Below the pieces are notes generated by a model. The model was not told where the DNA came from and made no database searches. It saw only the letters and a program-made list of their open reading frames with translations. The translations under genes were made by a program, and so were the position numbers. 64,000 nucleotides of DNA. Source: Tragulus kanchil. Lineage: Eukaryota; Chordata; Mammalia; Artiodactyla; Tragulidae. The stretch covers positions 198,582,939 through 198,646,938 of the forward strand of contig JAIOJX010000032.1 in NCBI GenBank assembly GCA_022376925.1. Reading direction: 5' to 3'. Numbering within the stretch: the stretch's first letter is position 1; every line of letters starts with the position of its first letter. Below are positions 1-13,897 of this stretch, piece by piece.

Positions 1-1568
1 CTTCTTTGGAACAAAATGGGCCTTCACTGTTTACAAGGTTATTTCTGTGATACAAAAGTTCTCTTCATGTGTTTCACTACTGTATCATGTTTTTCTCCTA
101 TAATCCCCATCAAATCTTGGCTGCCTCAGACAGACAGAAAATAAGTATGAGAACACCTTTTTCTTTGTATCTATGATAAAAACCTTAGCAATAGATAGTA
201 GCTGTTCCATCTTTGTCCAATAGATGCAAAGCATGTTGGTTTTTTTAATTAGCAGGGTTGAGTGCCTCTTTGCTCTTAAGTGTATAAATGCTCTTTCATC
301 ACTTGATAGGCTACATTGTTCTCAAAATGCACCGGCAGTACAACATCACTTTTGTATGTCAGAAATGCAGCTTCACAGATATATCCTAGACATCTTGAAT
401 CTGAAAGTCTGATTGTACTGGGTAGAAATTCCTGGCATTAGGGTTTGGTGGTGCTGTAAAAACAAGATGAACCTCAGAATCCTTAGTCTTTAGTTTGTAT
501 CTTCCCAAGTTATATAACCTTGGGAAGATTGCTTACCTTCTTGAGTTTTCTCTAACATAAAATGAGGATAGTAATACCTATATCATTGTGCATTTTAGTA
601 TAAATAATCTACTTGCTATGGTAACAGTTGACACTGTTCATATTTCTGTTAGTATTGATTCTTCTACCATGCCTGTTTACGTATTTTAAGTTTTTGGGTA
701 TTGGGATAGGATCAATTTTTGATCCTACAACCTATTGGAAGTGTGACTTTGGGAACCAGATGTTCCTCATCTGTGCCACAGGGAGAGAAATGGTGCCCAT
801 CTCAAAGGATCGTTATCAGGAATGAATGAGACAATACATGCAGAATTTAGCAGAGAGTCTGACAATGCCTCAATTTGAGGAAGTCAGTTTATCTTTTATT
901 TTATCTTTTGCCTAACATAAATCAGCTTCCTTTTCTGTCGTTATCTATAGGGATTCAGGTAATTTACCAGAAACTCTAAAAATTTTCAAGTTGAAAGTCA
1001 CCTGAACTATCAGGTCACTAAAGACTTCAAGTCATGATATTCTTTGGCTTTTAATTTAATTTGTTTTAAATTTTAAGCTTGAGAAAGTAGACTGGACAAG
1101 AAGTAGATATTCCAACTCTTCTCGTGTGAAGTCAAGTTTTAGATTCTTCTTTGGAACAAAATGGGCCTTCACTGTTTACAAGGTTATTTCTGTGATACAA
1201 AAGTTCTCTTCATGTGTTTCACTACTGTATCATGTTTTTCTCCTATAATCCCCATCAAATCTTGGCTGCCTCAGACAGACAGAAAATAAGTATGAGAACA
1301 CCTTTTTCTTTGTATCTATGATAAAAACCTTAGCAATAGATAGTAGCTGTTCCATCTTTGTCCAATAGATGCAAAGCATGTTGGTTTTTTTAATTAGCAG
1401 GGTTGAGTGCCTCTTTGCTCTTAAGTGTATAAATGCTCTTTCATCACTTGATAGGCTACATTGTTCTCAAAATGCACCGGCAGTACAACATCACTTTTGT
1501 ATGTCAGAAATGCAGCTTCACAGATATATCCTAGACATCTTGAATCTGAAAGTCTGATTGTACTGGGT
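1..1568. repeat. Direct duplication 1, period 1145
   Basis: 1-423 equals 1146-1568. The first arm is cut by the window start. The arms probably abut at 423/424, so 424-1145 would repeat sequence to the left of the window. Confidence 0.93.
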
Positions 1569-3132
1569 CTCAGCAATCTGTGATGGAAAGAGCCCTCCAG
1601 GTGATGATTCTCATACATGCTGAATGTGACAGCAGGTGGTTTAGATCTTGCTAAGCATAATATCAGAAAAAAAAAAATACAGAAAATGATAGTGAAGTGT
1701 TTGAGTAGCAGGTTAGCTGTATTCAATTATTCCTTCTACAAAAGCTCACTGGAGTCTCTTCCATGCCAGGTATTGTAACAACAGTCCCTGAGAATTCAAG
1801 ATGAATTTCTCAAGTTATAGGAAACATTTGCCAGGATACAGCAAATACAGCCTAATTAACTAGCTGATTGGCTTTCTTGTAAATGTGGATGCATTATCAG
1901 GCCCTCTAGAATTATTTACTGGGCTGTAGCTTATTTAAGTCATCATGTTTTCTGATGTCTCATGTCTATTCCTTAGGCCTGATATATTATATATAAACTT
2001 ATTTTGAATTTTGAGTTTTATTGAATATTTTACATAGAATTTGGCTATAAAATAGGTGATCTTCCTTTTTATCCAAGTAAAGCAAATACCTAACAGAAAA
2101 TTATATTTACTCTTTATGTTTCTAAATTGTAGATGATTATAGCTGGGGTGTTTGTGACCCTTCACAACGTATTAGCCTAAATGTACACCCTTATCTCTAG
2201 TCATCAGATAGAGTCCCTGAAAATACTTGTTTTTATTGCTCTGAGTTGCTAACCAGGGACTCAGTGTTCCCAAGACCTTAATGAGCTACATAATATACCA
2301 TTGCCACTCCCTGGCCCCCATAAAGGGAGAGAGTTTTCAAGGACTCAGTTTTAATAAAGGATAAAAATCCAAGTAGATTCACTTTAAAGCAAGAAAATAA
2401 AATAATAGAATATGGGTTATGGAGGAGGGAAGATAGGAGGTGGAAGGGAAAGAGGCAAAGAAATAAACATAATCAGCATTTTAATAGGAATAAGTAAACA
2501 GTCTGCACTATAATAAATCTCCTAGGCATTTGATCCCAATAAACCATCTTAATCCTTAGGGCTATTCTGGGAGCAAGAGATAAGTGTTGTGAAACTAAAT
2601 GTATTTAGCATAAAACCCACATTTCGATGTTTACTGTGTATCTGCTTTTAAAAAATAAATTGAAAATCCAAACTTCTTTGAAGTGGTGTAAGGGGAAACA
2701 GCCTCTTAGGGCTCCTTCTGTGTGCCATCCAGCACCTGGCTGCCAAAGCCAACACTTGAATGCCCACTGGCCAGGGAGCAGGAGGCCTTGTTAACTGAGG
2801 CCCTTAAATCCACTCTTTCATCTGAGCATTGTTTGACTGGCTTGAGCTGTGGAAAATTTCCCTTGTGTGTGTACATGTAAAGGACTTTCTAGTAAGAGTA
2901 TGGACTTCTGGAATCTCATTTTCAGAGGTTAACAAAGTTGACTTCAATAGATCAACAGTCTCAACTCAACAGATTTATGTGATGGAAATATCAAAGTTAC
3001 ATGTTAATGCTGACCTATAAAATCCTTGAATTTAAAAATACAAGAATTATTTTTCTGTGTTAACTATGATGGAAGAATGATTCAGCTTCCTATTTCTTCG
3101 TTTTTTCCCAATAGCCCATTAACTTCTCTACA
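424..3132. other. Flank of the L1: no gene seen
   Basis: AT-rich sequence with no coding potential beyond short chance frames. It contains the second arm of duplication 1 (to 1568), MIR relics, and a purine-rich stretch (2420-2465). Nothing else is recognised. Confidence 0.6.
485..865 (+). mobile_element. MIR-like relics
   Basis: TATAACCTTGGGAAGATTGC and ACATAAAATGAGGATAGTAA (490-580) match the MIR core. AATGAGACAATACATGCAGA (826-845) matches a MIRb 3' part. The middle 600-790 is not recognisable and may be a separate insertion. Confidence 0.6.
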
Positions 3133-5275
3133 CCTAGTATTCTTCATAACACACACTTGCTGGCTATTCCAACATAACATCAACTCATTTAATTATAAAA
3201 GGTATTGCCCAGAGTGATGTTAGAAAGAGGCAAAATAGGTGATTTGCAACTCCAGTCCCCCTCATAGTAAGAGCAACTGGCCAGGAGCCATAGATAAGAC
3301 ACCTTTTGAAGATCTTAAAACCCAGGGGTGAGAATAAAACACCACACTGGACCATATACACACACAAAAGAGAGAGAGAGAGAAAGAGAGAGACGAGAAC
3401 ACATTAGAAGGTAAGAGAAGTGGTTTCAGTTTGATGGCAAGATCCTTCCCCAGGCTGGTGCAGCACCTCACAGAAGGGCTCTCTCAGGATACATATCCAC
3501 TGAGAAGAGAAGATCTCAAGGTGAACATCCAGCTCCTCCAACATTCTGGGATGCTTTCAAGGAGGTATTGTCTTACATTTATCAGTGGGACAATCACCTA
3601 GGGAAGCGATGGGGTAGGTCTCATAACCATGTGCTTGTGGATTCTGGAAGATCACATTTCTCTGTTGGTACAGGCCAAGGGCAGATCCCACCTGGTGGGT
3701 CTGCTCTTCCATAGAGCTAAACTGGAGGCCCCATTGGGCCAGATGAGGACATTACCAGATCTGCCTTGTTTGGATCCATAACTGATAGGTTTTTTTATCC
3801 AGAAAGCACAGTTTAGAGACCCCCACTGACAAGAAAGTGAGACATTGGCCCAGGCCAACTACTAAGCATAACATTTAGTCTTGGTAAACCAGGAAGTCTG
3901 GTCAGAGATGCCAGCACAACTTCAAATCACATCTACAGGCTGAACCTGGACAGGAAGCAAGTATTTGGCCCTGCTAAACTGCAAAGTTATGCTCCAGTCC
4001 TTCTCATCCAGGAAGCCTGGCCAGAGACATCAAGCAGCTCTGTGGCATATCCTGGGTAAGGAACAAGTCAGCAACCCCACCTATCTGCTGACACATGTTG
4101 GAAAGAAAAGGAGAGTGCTTCTTTAAATACGCAGATAGTAATGCAAGTTTAAAGATGATCATTAAGAATTAGGTACTTGATTAAAAACAAAAATTTTTTG
4201 GAAGAAGGATCGATTTGCCAACTCCAACCTAGTATTCTTCATAACACACACTTGCTGGCTATTCCAACATAACATCAACTCATTTAATTATAAAAGGTAT
4301 TGCCCAGAGTGATGTTAGAAAGAGGCAAAATAGGTGATTTGCAACTCCAGTCCCCCTCATAGTAAGAGCAACTGGCCAGGAGCCATAGATAAGACACCTT
4401 TTGAAGATCTTAAAACCCAGGGGTGAGAATAAAACACCACACTGGACCATATACACACACAAAAGAGAGAGAGAGAGAAAGAGAGAGAGAGACGAGAACA
4501 CATTAGAAGGTAAGAGAAGTGGTTTCAGTTTGATGGCAAGATCCTTCCCCAGGCTGGTGCAGCACCTCACAGAAGGGCTCTCTCAGGATACATATCCACT
4601 GAGAAGAGAAGATCTCAAGGTGAACATCCAGCTCCTCCAACATTCTGGGATGCTTTCAAGGAGGTATTGTCTTACATTTATCAGTGGGACAATCACCTAG
4701 GGAAGCGATGGGGTAGGTCTCATAACCATGTGCTTGTGGATTCTGGAAGATCACATTTCTCTGTTGGTACAGGCCAAGGGCAGATCCCACCTGGTGGGTC
4801 TGCTCTTCCATAGAGCTAAACTGGAGGCCCCATTGGGCCAGATGAGGACATTACCAGATCTGCCTTGTTTGGATCCATAACTGATAGGTTTTTTTATCCA
4901 GAAAGCACAGTTTAGAGACCCCCACTGACAAGAAAGTGAGACATTGGCCCAGGCCAACTACTAAGCATAACATTTAGTCTTGGTAAACCAGGAAGTCTGG
5001 TCAGAGATGCCAGCACAACTTCAAATCACATCTACAGGCTGAACCTGGACAGGAAGCAAGTATTTGGCCCTGCTAAACTGCAAAGTTATGCTCCAGTCCT
5101 TCTCATCCAGGAAGCCTGGCCAGAGACATCAAGCAGCTCTGTGGCATATCCTGGGTAAGGAACAAGTCAGCAACCCCACCTATCTGCTGACACATGTTGG
5201 AAAGAAAAGGAGAGTGCTTCTTTAAATACGCAGATAGTAATGCAAGTTTAAAGATGATCATTAAGAATTAGGTAC
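3133..5275. repeat. Direct duplication 2, period about 1095-1099
   Basis: 3133-4176 equals 4228-5275 apart from a few extra bases in the GA microsatellite. The spacer 4177-4227 is 51 bases of sequence found nowhere else by eye. Confidence 0.95.
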
Positions 5276-5276
5276 A
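3230..5276 (+). mobile_element. Ancient L1, 5' region (includes a duplicated arm)
   Basis: GC-richer sequence with two diverged internal repeats around CCAGGAAGTCTGGTCAGAGA (about 3891) and CCAGGAAGCCTGGCCAGAGA (about 4009) immediately precedes recognisable L1 ORF1 sequence in the same orientation. It is therefore read as the L1 5'UTR. The assignment rests on position and general resemblance, not on an alignment. Most of it occurs twice because of the 1.1 kb duplication. Confidence 0.5.
3366..3396. repeat. (GA)n microsatellite, arm 1 (copy at 4461-4495)
   Basis: A GA run with one AAA interruption. The second arm is four bases longer, as expected from slippage or sequencing error. Confidence 0.9.
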
Positions 5277-5917
5277 CATGATATCACCAAAGGAAACTAA
5301 CAGAGCACTAATAACAAATGCTAAAGTAATGGAGATCTATGAACTGACAAAGAATTCAGAATAATCCTCCTAAAGAAATTCAGTAAATTACAAGAAAATA
5401 CTGATAGGCAATTAGACAAAATTAGGAAAGCAATGCATGAACCAAGAAGAGTTCAACAAAGCAATAGAAAGCATTAAAACAAAGTTAAATCCTAAGATAT
5501 GATGACTGAAGAATTCAATAGAAATTTGCAGTTTTAAACTTCACCAAATAGAAGAAAAAAATGTCTGAACCTGAAGACAGATACTGCAAAACAATTCAGT
5601 CAGAAAAGAAAAAGATAAAGAATGAAAGCTTGGGTGATTTATAAGATATTAATACCATTAAAAGAAAAATCTACACACTATTCAGTCAGAAGAAGAGAGG
5701 GACAGAGAAAGGGGCAGGAAGTTTAATTAAAGCAATAATGGTAAAGAATTTCCCAAATCTAGTGAGAGATTTGGGCATCCAAATAGGTTTATGAAACTTA
5801 TAGGTTCCCCCCAAATTTCAACTCAAAAATATTTTCTCTAAGACACATTATAATAAAAAATGCCTAAAGGGAAAACCAGAGAGAATTTAAAAGTACCAAG
5901 AGAAAAAAATTCCTCAT

Positions 5918-8086
5918 ATACAAAGGATAAATCATAAGGCCCTCGGTGGTTTTCTCACCAGAAACCTTGCAGTCCAGGAGAAAGTAGGATGGTGTATTCA
6001 AAGTGCTGAAAGAAAAAAATGTGCCAACCAAGAATACTTTACCTCATAAAGTTGTTCTTCAGAAATGAAGGAGAGAAAATGACTAAACATCCTGAGGTAG
6101 TTCATCACTAATAGACTTGTCTTACAGGAAATGCTGAAAGGAGTTCTTCAAGTTGAAATAAAAGGACACTCAAATGAACCCATACAAAAATATAAAACAC
6201 ACTGGTAGGGCAAATGTATAGTAAATATTGTCTAGTTCAAGGCTGTGATATGGCAATGTGGTAATTACTTAACTCTAGTATAAAGGTTAAAAGACAAAAG
6301 TATTAAAAATAAATAGAAATTTAAATACTTTATTAATAGATTCACAATAAAAAGATGTAAATCATGAGAATAAGATATGTAATGGAGAGTATTAAAAGGC
6401 AGAGTTCTTGTATGTGATTAAGTTGTTACCAACCCAAAATAATTATATTTATAAGATATTTTATGTAACCTTAATAGTAACCATAAGGTAAAAAAATACA
6501 GTATATACACAAAAAATAAATAGAAGTGAATCATAGCATGTCACTTTGGAAAAGTATCATTTTACAAAAAAACAAAGAGAAGATAAGAACAAGGAAATAC
6601 AAAATAACAAGAAAATAAGATGGCACTAGTAAGGCCTTACTTATCAGTAATTAAGAGTAAATATATTAAAATCTTCATTCAAAAAGGTTAGGAGTGGCTG
6701 AATGCATTTTTAAAAAGAAAGACCCAATTACATACTGCCTACATGAAATTCACCTCAATTTCAAGGACACCTGTAGGCTCAGATGAAGGGATAGAAAAAG
6801 ATATTCTATGTGATTAAAAAAAACCAAAAGAAAGAAGAGGTAATGACTTAGACACAATGGACTTTTAGGCAAAAACTATCATAGGAAATAAAGAAGGTCA
6901 TTATATAATGATTAAGGGGTCAATTCATCAAGAAGATATAACAATTATTCACCCAACATTGGGCCATCCAAATATACTTAACAAACCCAACATTGGGCCC
7001 AAAAAAACCCAAATTCCATACAAAGGATAAATCATAAGGCCCTCGGTGGTTTTCTCACCAGAAACCTTGCAGTCCAGGAGAAAGTAGGATGGTGTATTCA
7101 AAGTGCTGAAAGAAAAAAATGTGCCAACCAAGAATACTTTACCTCATAAAGTTGTTCTTCAGAAATGAAGGAGAGAAAATGACTAAACATCCTGAGGTAG
7201 TTCATCACTAATAGACTTGTCTTACAGGAAATGCTGAAAGGAGTTCTTCAAGTTGAAATAAAAGGACACTCAAATGAACCCATACAAAAATATAAAACAC
7301 ACTGGTAGGGCAAATGTATAGTAAATATTGTCTAGTTCAAGGCTGTGATATGGCAATGTGGTAATTACTTAACTCTAGTATAAAGGTTAAAAGACAAAAG
7401 TATTAAAAATAAATAGAAATTTAAATACTTTATTAATAGATTCACAATAAAAAGATGTAAATCATGAGAATAAGATATGTAATGGAGAGTATTAAAAGGC
7501 AGAGTTCTTGTATGTGATTAAGTTGTTACCAACCCAAAATAATTATATTTATAAGATATTTTATGTAACCTTAATAGTAACCATAAGGTAAAAAAATACA
7601 GTATATACACAAAAAATAAATAGAAGTGAATCATAGCATGTCACTTTGGAAAAGTATCATTTTACAAAAAAACAAAGAGAAGATAAGAACAAGGAAATAC
7701 AAAATAACAAGAAAATAAGATGGCACTAGTAAGGCCTTACTTATCAGTAATTAAGAGTAAATATATTAAAATCTTCATTCAAAAAGGTTAGGAGTGGCTG
7801 AATGCATTTTTAAAAAGAAAGACCCAATTACATACTGCCTACATGAAATTCACCTCAATTTCAAGGACACCTGTAGGCTCAGATGAAGGGATAGAAAAAG
7901 ATATTCTATGTGATTAAAAAAAACCAAAAGAAAGAAGAGGTAATGACTTAGACACAATGGACTTTTAGGCAAAAACTATCATAGGAAATAAAGAAGGTCA
8001 TTATATAATGATTAAGGGGTCAATTCATCAAGAAGATATAACAATTATTCACCCAACATTGGGCCATCCAAATATACTTAACAAAC
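5918..8086. repeat. Direct duplication 3, period 1100
   Basis: 5918-6986 equals 7018-8086 with no difference seen. The 31-base spacer (6987-7017) holds CCAACATTGGGCCC, a scrambled echo of the arm end, and a run of A. Confidence 0.95.
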
Positions 8087-8285
8087 ATGAAGAGATCTGA
8101 AGGGGAAAATAGACAACAATAGTAGTAGGAGACTTTAATAATGTACTTCAGTAAATAAATTACCCAAACAAAAAATCCATAAGGGAACAGTGAACTTGAA
8201 CTATCCTTTAGACCAAATGAAAACATTCTATCCCAAAGCAGCAAAAAGCCCATGATTCTCATCAACATGCAAAACATTCTCCAGT

Positions 8286-8577
8286 AACAGATTTTTTTTT
8301 TTTTAATTTGGCCTCTTTTTTGGTTTATTTATTTATTTATTTTTATCCATCTTTATTCTTTGGCCTGTGTGGGCCTCCCATTGCAGTGGCCTCTCTTGTT
8401 ACAGAGCACGAACTCTGGGCACATGTTCTCCAGAGCGCTGGCTCACCACCAGACACACCAGTCCAGCTGCTCCATGGCATGTGGGATCTTCCCAAGTCCA
8501 GGATTGAACCGGTGCCCCTTGCACTACAAGGCATACACCTTACCCACTGGACCACCAGGGAAGCCCCAACAGATTTT
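8286..8577 (-). mobile_element. CHR-type tRNA-derived SINE
   Basis: On the minus strand the element starts GGGGCTTCCCTGGTGGTCCA (tRNA-like head with A and B box region), continues through the body ending in a rat-like CATCTTTTATTC equivalent, and finishes in an A-rich tail (T run at 8291-8304 on plus). It is flanked by the 10-base target-site duplication AACAGATTTT at 8286-8295 and 8568-8577. It is inserted into the L1. Confidence 0.9.
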
Positions 8578-9081
8578 GTGTTAGCTCATAAAACAAGTGT
8601 TTGCAAGTTTTTAAAAAATTGAAATTATATTAAGTGTCTTTTCTGACTACAATAGTAGGAAACCAGAAATCAATGAGGAAAATTGCAAAATTCATAAATA
8701 TGTAGAAAATAGTACACCCTGAACAATGAATGGGTCAAGGGACATACAAAAATATCTTGAAACAAAAATGGAACTACAACACATAAAAATGATGTATGGG
8801 AGGCAGCAAAATGGTTCTAAGAAGGAAATTTATATTGATAAATGACTATTCAGAAAAAAGAATGATCTCAAAAAATTAACGTAACTTTGTACCTTAAGGA
8901 AGTAGAAACACAAGAACAAACTAAACCCAAAGTTAGAAGAAGAAAGGAAATAACAAAGGTCAGAGCAGAAATAGAGAACAGAAAAAAATAGAAAAATATC
9001 AGAAAATCTAATAGTTGATTTTTTGAAAAGATAAAATTGTCAAACCCTTAGCTGAATTTACCATGAGGGAAAATATGACTC

Positions 9082-9394
9082 AAAAATATTATAAAGGGGC
9101 TTCCTTGGTGGTCCAGTGAGTAGAGAGGGTCTGCCTTGCCATGCAAGGGGAACAGGTTCTAACCCTGGCTCAGGAAGATCCCGTGTGCTATGGAGTGGCT
9201 GGACTGGCATGTCCAATTATGAGCCAGCACTCTGGAGAGCATGTGCCCGGAGCTAATGCTCTGCAACGAAAGAGGCCACTGCAATGGGAGGCCCACACAT
9301 GCCAAGGAATAAAAGATGGATGAAAATAAATATTAAAAAAAAAAAACTATAAAAGGCATGATGAGGACAAATGAATTAAAAAAATATTATAAAG
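9082..9394 (+). mobile_element. CHR-type SINE, intact arm
   Basis: The head GGGGCTTCCTTGGTGGTCCA begins at about 9096, and the body and an A-rich tail follow. The 15-base target-site duplication AAAAATATTATAAAG flanks it at 9082-9096 and 9380-9394. It is inserted in L1 ORF2 sequence. Confidence 0.9.
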
Positions 9395-10293
9395 AAGAAA
9401 TGTTACAACTGATACCACAGAAGTGCAAGGGACCATATGAAACTACTATGAACGATTATATGCCAACAAACTGCAAAACTCAGAGAAATGAATAATTCCC
9501 TAGAAACATACAACCTACCAAGACTGGTAGCACAAGGAACTCTCTGGGGATTTGGGGGAGAATGTATACATGTATGTGTATGACTGAGTCCCTTTGCTGT
9601 CCACCTGATACCGTCACATTGTTAATTGGCTATACTCTAGTATAAATTTTAAAAGCTAAATTAAAAAAGACTGAATCAGTATGAAATAGAAAATCTTAAC
9701 AAACCAATAATGAAAAATGATATCGGATTAGTAATCAAACACCAGCATTATCTGATACCCAGTCAGCTGAGGACACTACAAGAAAAGAAAACTACCTAAT
9801 ATCACTAACGAGTGTAAACGCAAAAACCATCAACAAAATGCAAGGAAACCAAGTTCAACAGCATATTAAAAGGTTTCATAGACAATGCTCAAGTTAGATT
9901 TATCCCTAGAATGCAGCATATGCAAAGCAATAAAAGTGACATGTCACATTAACATTGTAGAATGAGAGATAAAAATCCTAGGATTATCTCAATAGATGTT
10001 GAAAAAGCATTTGACAAACTTCTACACCATTATGATGAAAACCGTCAACAAAATAGGTAGAGGAGGGAGGTTTCTTAACATATTTGACTAACTCAGTTAG
10101 CTTCATATTCCATAATAAAAGTTTAAAAGCATTTCCTCTAACATCAAGAACAGGACAAATGTGCCCACTGTTATGACTTCTATTCACCATAGCACTGGAA
10201 GGCACAGCCAGGACACATAGGCAAGGAAAAGGGGAAAAAAACCCAATCTAATCAGCAAGAAAGAAGTCTTTTCAGACAGCATAGTCTTACATA

Positions 10294-10558
10294 TCTGCCT
10301 TGCCATGCAAGGGGAACAGGTTCTAACCCTGGCTCAGGAAGATCCCGTGTGCTATGGAGTGGCTGGACTGGCATGTCCAATTATGAGCCAGCACTCTGGA
10401 GAGCATGTGCCCGGAGCTAATGCTCTGCAACGAAAGAGGCCACTGCAATGGGAGGCCCACACATGCCAAGGAATAAAAGATGGATGAAAATAAATATTAA
10501 AAAAAAAAAACTATAAAAGGCATGATGAGGACAAATGAATTAAAAAAATATTATAAAG
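10294..10558 (+). mobile_element. CHR SINE, decapitated duplicate
   Basis: Copy of the 9082-9394 SINE lacking its first 33 or so bases. It begins exactly at the 9130/10294 duplication junction and keeps only the 3' target-site duplication. The missing head is due to the junction, not to 5' truncation by retrotransposition. Confidence 0.85.
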
Positions 10559-11311
10559 AAGAAATGTTACAACTGATACCACAGAAGTGCAAGGGACCAT
10601 ATGAAACTACTATGAACGATTATATGCCAACAAACTGCAAAACTCAGAGAAATGAATAATTCCCTAGAAACATACAACCTACCAAGACTGGTAGCACAAG
10701 GAACTCTCTGGGGATTTGGGGGAGAATGTATACATGTATGTGTATGACTGAGTCCCTTTGCTGTCCACCTGATACCGTCACATTGTTAATTGGCTATACT
10801 CTAGTATAAATTTTAAAAGCTAAATTAAAAAAGACTGAATCAGTATGAAATAGAAAATCTTAACAAACCAATAATGAAAAATGATATCGGATTAGTAATC
10901 AAACACCAGCATTATCTGATACCCAGTCAGCTGAGGACACTACAAGAAAAGAAAACTACCTAATATCACTAACGAGTGTAAACGCAAAAACCATCAACAA
11001 AATGCAAGGAAACCAAGTTCAACAGCATATTAAAAGGTTTCATAGACAATGCTCAAGTTAGATTTATCCCTAGAATGCAGCATATGCAAAGCAATAAAAG
11101 TGACATGTCACATTAACATTGTAGAATGAGAGATAAAAATCCTAGGATTATCTCAATAGATGTTGAAAAAGCATTTGACAAACTTCTACACCATTATGAT
11201 GAAAACCGTCAACAAAATAGGTAGAGGAGGGAGGTTTCTTAACATATTTGACTAACTCAGTTAGCTTCATATTCCATAATAAAAGTTTAAAAGCATTTCC
11301 TCTAACATCAA

Positions 11312-13487
11312 GAACAGGACAAATGTGCCCACTGTTATGACTTCTATTCACCATAGCACTGGAAGGCACAGCCAGGACACATAGGCAAGGAAAAGGGGAA
11401 AAAAACCCAATCTAATCAGCAAGAAAGAAGTCTTTTCAGACAGCATAGTCTTACATATGGAAAACCCTAAAGACTCCATAGAAAAAAATTATAAGAATTA
11501 ACAAATTCAGTAATGTTTCAGGATACAAAATCAACAATGCAAAAGTCAGTTCTCTTTCTATATATTAACAATAAACTATCTTTAAAAGAAATATAAAAAG
11601 ATAATCCCATTTATAATAGCATCAAAAAAAGCAAAATACTTAGAAATACATTTAACCAAGATATGGAAAGACCTGTACACTTAAATACATAAGATACTGA
11701 TGAAGTAAATTGAAAGAGACACAAATAAATGGAAAATTATTCCATGTTCATGAACTGTAAGAGTATAATATTGTTAAAATGTCTGTATTATCCAAAGAAA
11801 TGTATAGATTCAATACAATCCTTACCAATATTCCTATTATTAACAGAAATAGAGATAGCAATCCTAAAATCCATATGGAACTATACAGACCTTGAATAGT
11901 CAAGCAATCTTTAGAAAAACACAAAGCTGGAGGCATCATACTTTCTGACTTCAAACTATGTTACATTGAAATATAAAGCTATTGAATGTAAAATTATAAA
12001 AATCGAAGCATTATAGTACTGGCATAAAAATCGACACATATATACCAATGAAACAGAATCGAGAGCCCAGAAATAAACCCATATGTATACATTCAACCAG
12101 TATTTGACAAAGGAGCTAAGAATACACAATGCAGAAAGGATAGTCTCTTCAACACGTGGTTTTGGGAAAACTGGATATTCAAAAGCAAAGCAATGGATTT
12201 GCACCCCTAATTTATACCATTACTGATATTAACTTGAAATGGATTTCATAGTTAAACATAAGATCAAAACATGTCAAACTCCTAGAAGAAAACAAGAAAG
12301 GCTTTTGACATTGATTTTGGGGATTTTTGGCTATATCACCAAAAGCATAGGAAAAAAAAAAAGCAAAAGAAAAAAAAAAAGGCTTTTGACATTTTGAATT
12401 TTAGGATTTGACAATTCCAAAAAGAAAGCACCCAATGAACAGGACAAATGTGCCCACTGTTATGACTTCTATTCACCATAGCACTGGAAGGCACAGCCAG
12501 GACACATAGGCAAGGAAAAGGGGACAAAAACCCAATCTAATCAGCAAGAAAGAAGTCTTTTCAGACAGCATAGTCTTACATATGGAAAACCCTAAAGACT
12601 CCATAGAAAAAAATTATAAGAATTAACAAATTCAGTAATGTTTCAGGATACAAAATCAACAATGCAAAAGTCAGTTCTCTTTCTATATATTAACAATAAA
12701 CTATCTTTAAAAGAAATATAAAAAGATAATCCCATTTATAATAGCATCAAAAAAAGCAAAATACTTAGAAATACATTTAACCAAGATATGGAAAGACCTG
12801 TACACTTAAATACATAAGATACTGATGAAGTAAATTGAAAGAGACACAAATAAATGGAAAATTATTCCATGTTCATGAACTGTAAGAGTATAATATTGTT
12901 AAAATGTCTGTATTATCCAAAGAAATGTATAGATTCAATACAATCCTTACCAATATTCCTATTATTAACAGAAATAGAGATAGCAATCCTAAAATCCATA
13001 TGGAACTATACAGACCTTGAATAGTCAAGCAATCTTTAGAAAAACACAAAGCTGGAGGCATCATACTTTCTGACTTCAAACTATGTTACATTGAAATATA
13101 AAGCTATTGAATGTAAAATTATAAAAATCGAAGCATTATAGTACTGGCATAAAAATCGACACATATATACCAATGAAACAGAATCGAGAGCCCAGAAATA
13201 AACCCATATGTATACATTCAACCAGTATTTGACAAAGGAGCTAAGAATACACAATGCAGAAAGGATAGTCTCTTCAACACGTGGTTTTGGGAAAACTGGA
13301 TATTCAAAAGCAAAGCAATGGATTTGCACCCCTAATTTATACCATTACTGATATTAACTTGAAATGGATTTCATAGTTAAACATAAGATCAAAATATGTC
13401 AAACTCCTAGAAGAAAACAAAGAGAAAGGCTTTTTGACATTGATTTTGGGGATTTTTTTTTGGCTATATCACCAAAAGCATAGGAAA
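11312..13487. repeat. Direct duplication 5, period about 1125-1133
   Basis: 11312-12354 equals 12437-13487 with homopolymer differences near the end of the first arm. The spacer (12355-12436) is A-rich and holds garbled repeats of the arm end such as GGCTTTTGACATT. Confidence 0.94.
11433..11444 (+). other. Mutated FADD box of the L1 reverse transcriptase
   Basis: The codons TTT TCA GAC AGC read F-S-D-S where an active L1 has F/Y-A-D-D. The second catalytic Asp is Ser, so this reverse transcriptase is inactive regardless of the frame breaks. The following codons, ending HMENPKDS, keep the expected context. Confidence 0.7.
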
Positions 13488-13897
13488 CAAAAACAATACT
13501 AAAATATTTCTGCACAGCAAAAGAAAATTTCAACAAAAGGAAAAGTCAGCCTGCTGAATGGGAGAAAACATTTGCAAGCTATCTCTTCTAATGGACTAAT
13601 ATCCAAAATATGTAAGGAATTTTTACACGTCAATACAAGAAAACAAATAATATGAATTAAAATGGGCAAAGAACATGAACAGACATTTTCCCAAAGACAT
13701 ACAAATCAAAGTACTTGAAAGGGCACTCAATATCATTAATTATCAGGTAAATACAAAGCAAAAACACAAGGAATATCACTTTAGATCCGTTAGAATGGCA
13801 GTTATCAAAAAGACAAGAGATAAATGCTGGCGAGAAAGTGAAAAAATGGGAACCTTTGTGTAGGTAGGAATATAAATTGGTGCAGCCACTGGAAAAA

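Larger units (their letters stand above)
9130..11457. repeat. Direct duplication 4, period 1164, no spacer
   Basis: 9130-10293 equals 10294-11457. The arms abut. The left boundary falls inside a CHR SINE. Confidence 0.95.

Noticed and set aside
8340..8560. Independent small gene at a GC-rich island in AT-rich DNA
   Set aside because: The GC-rich part is a CHR SINE with a clear target-site duplication.
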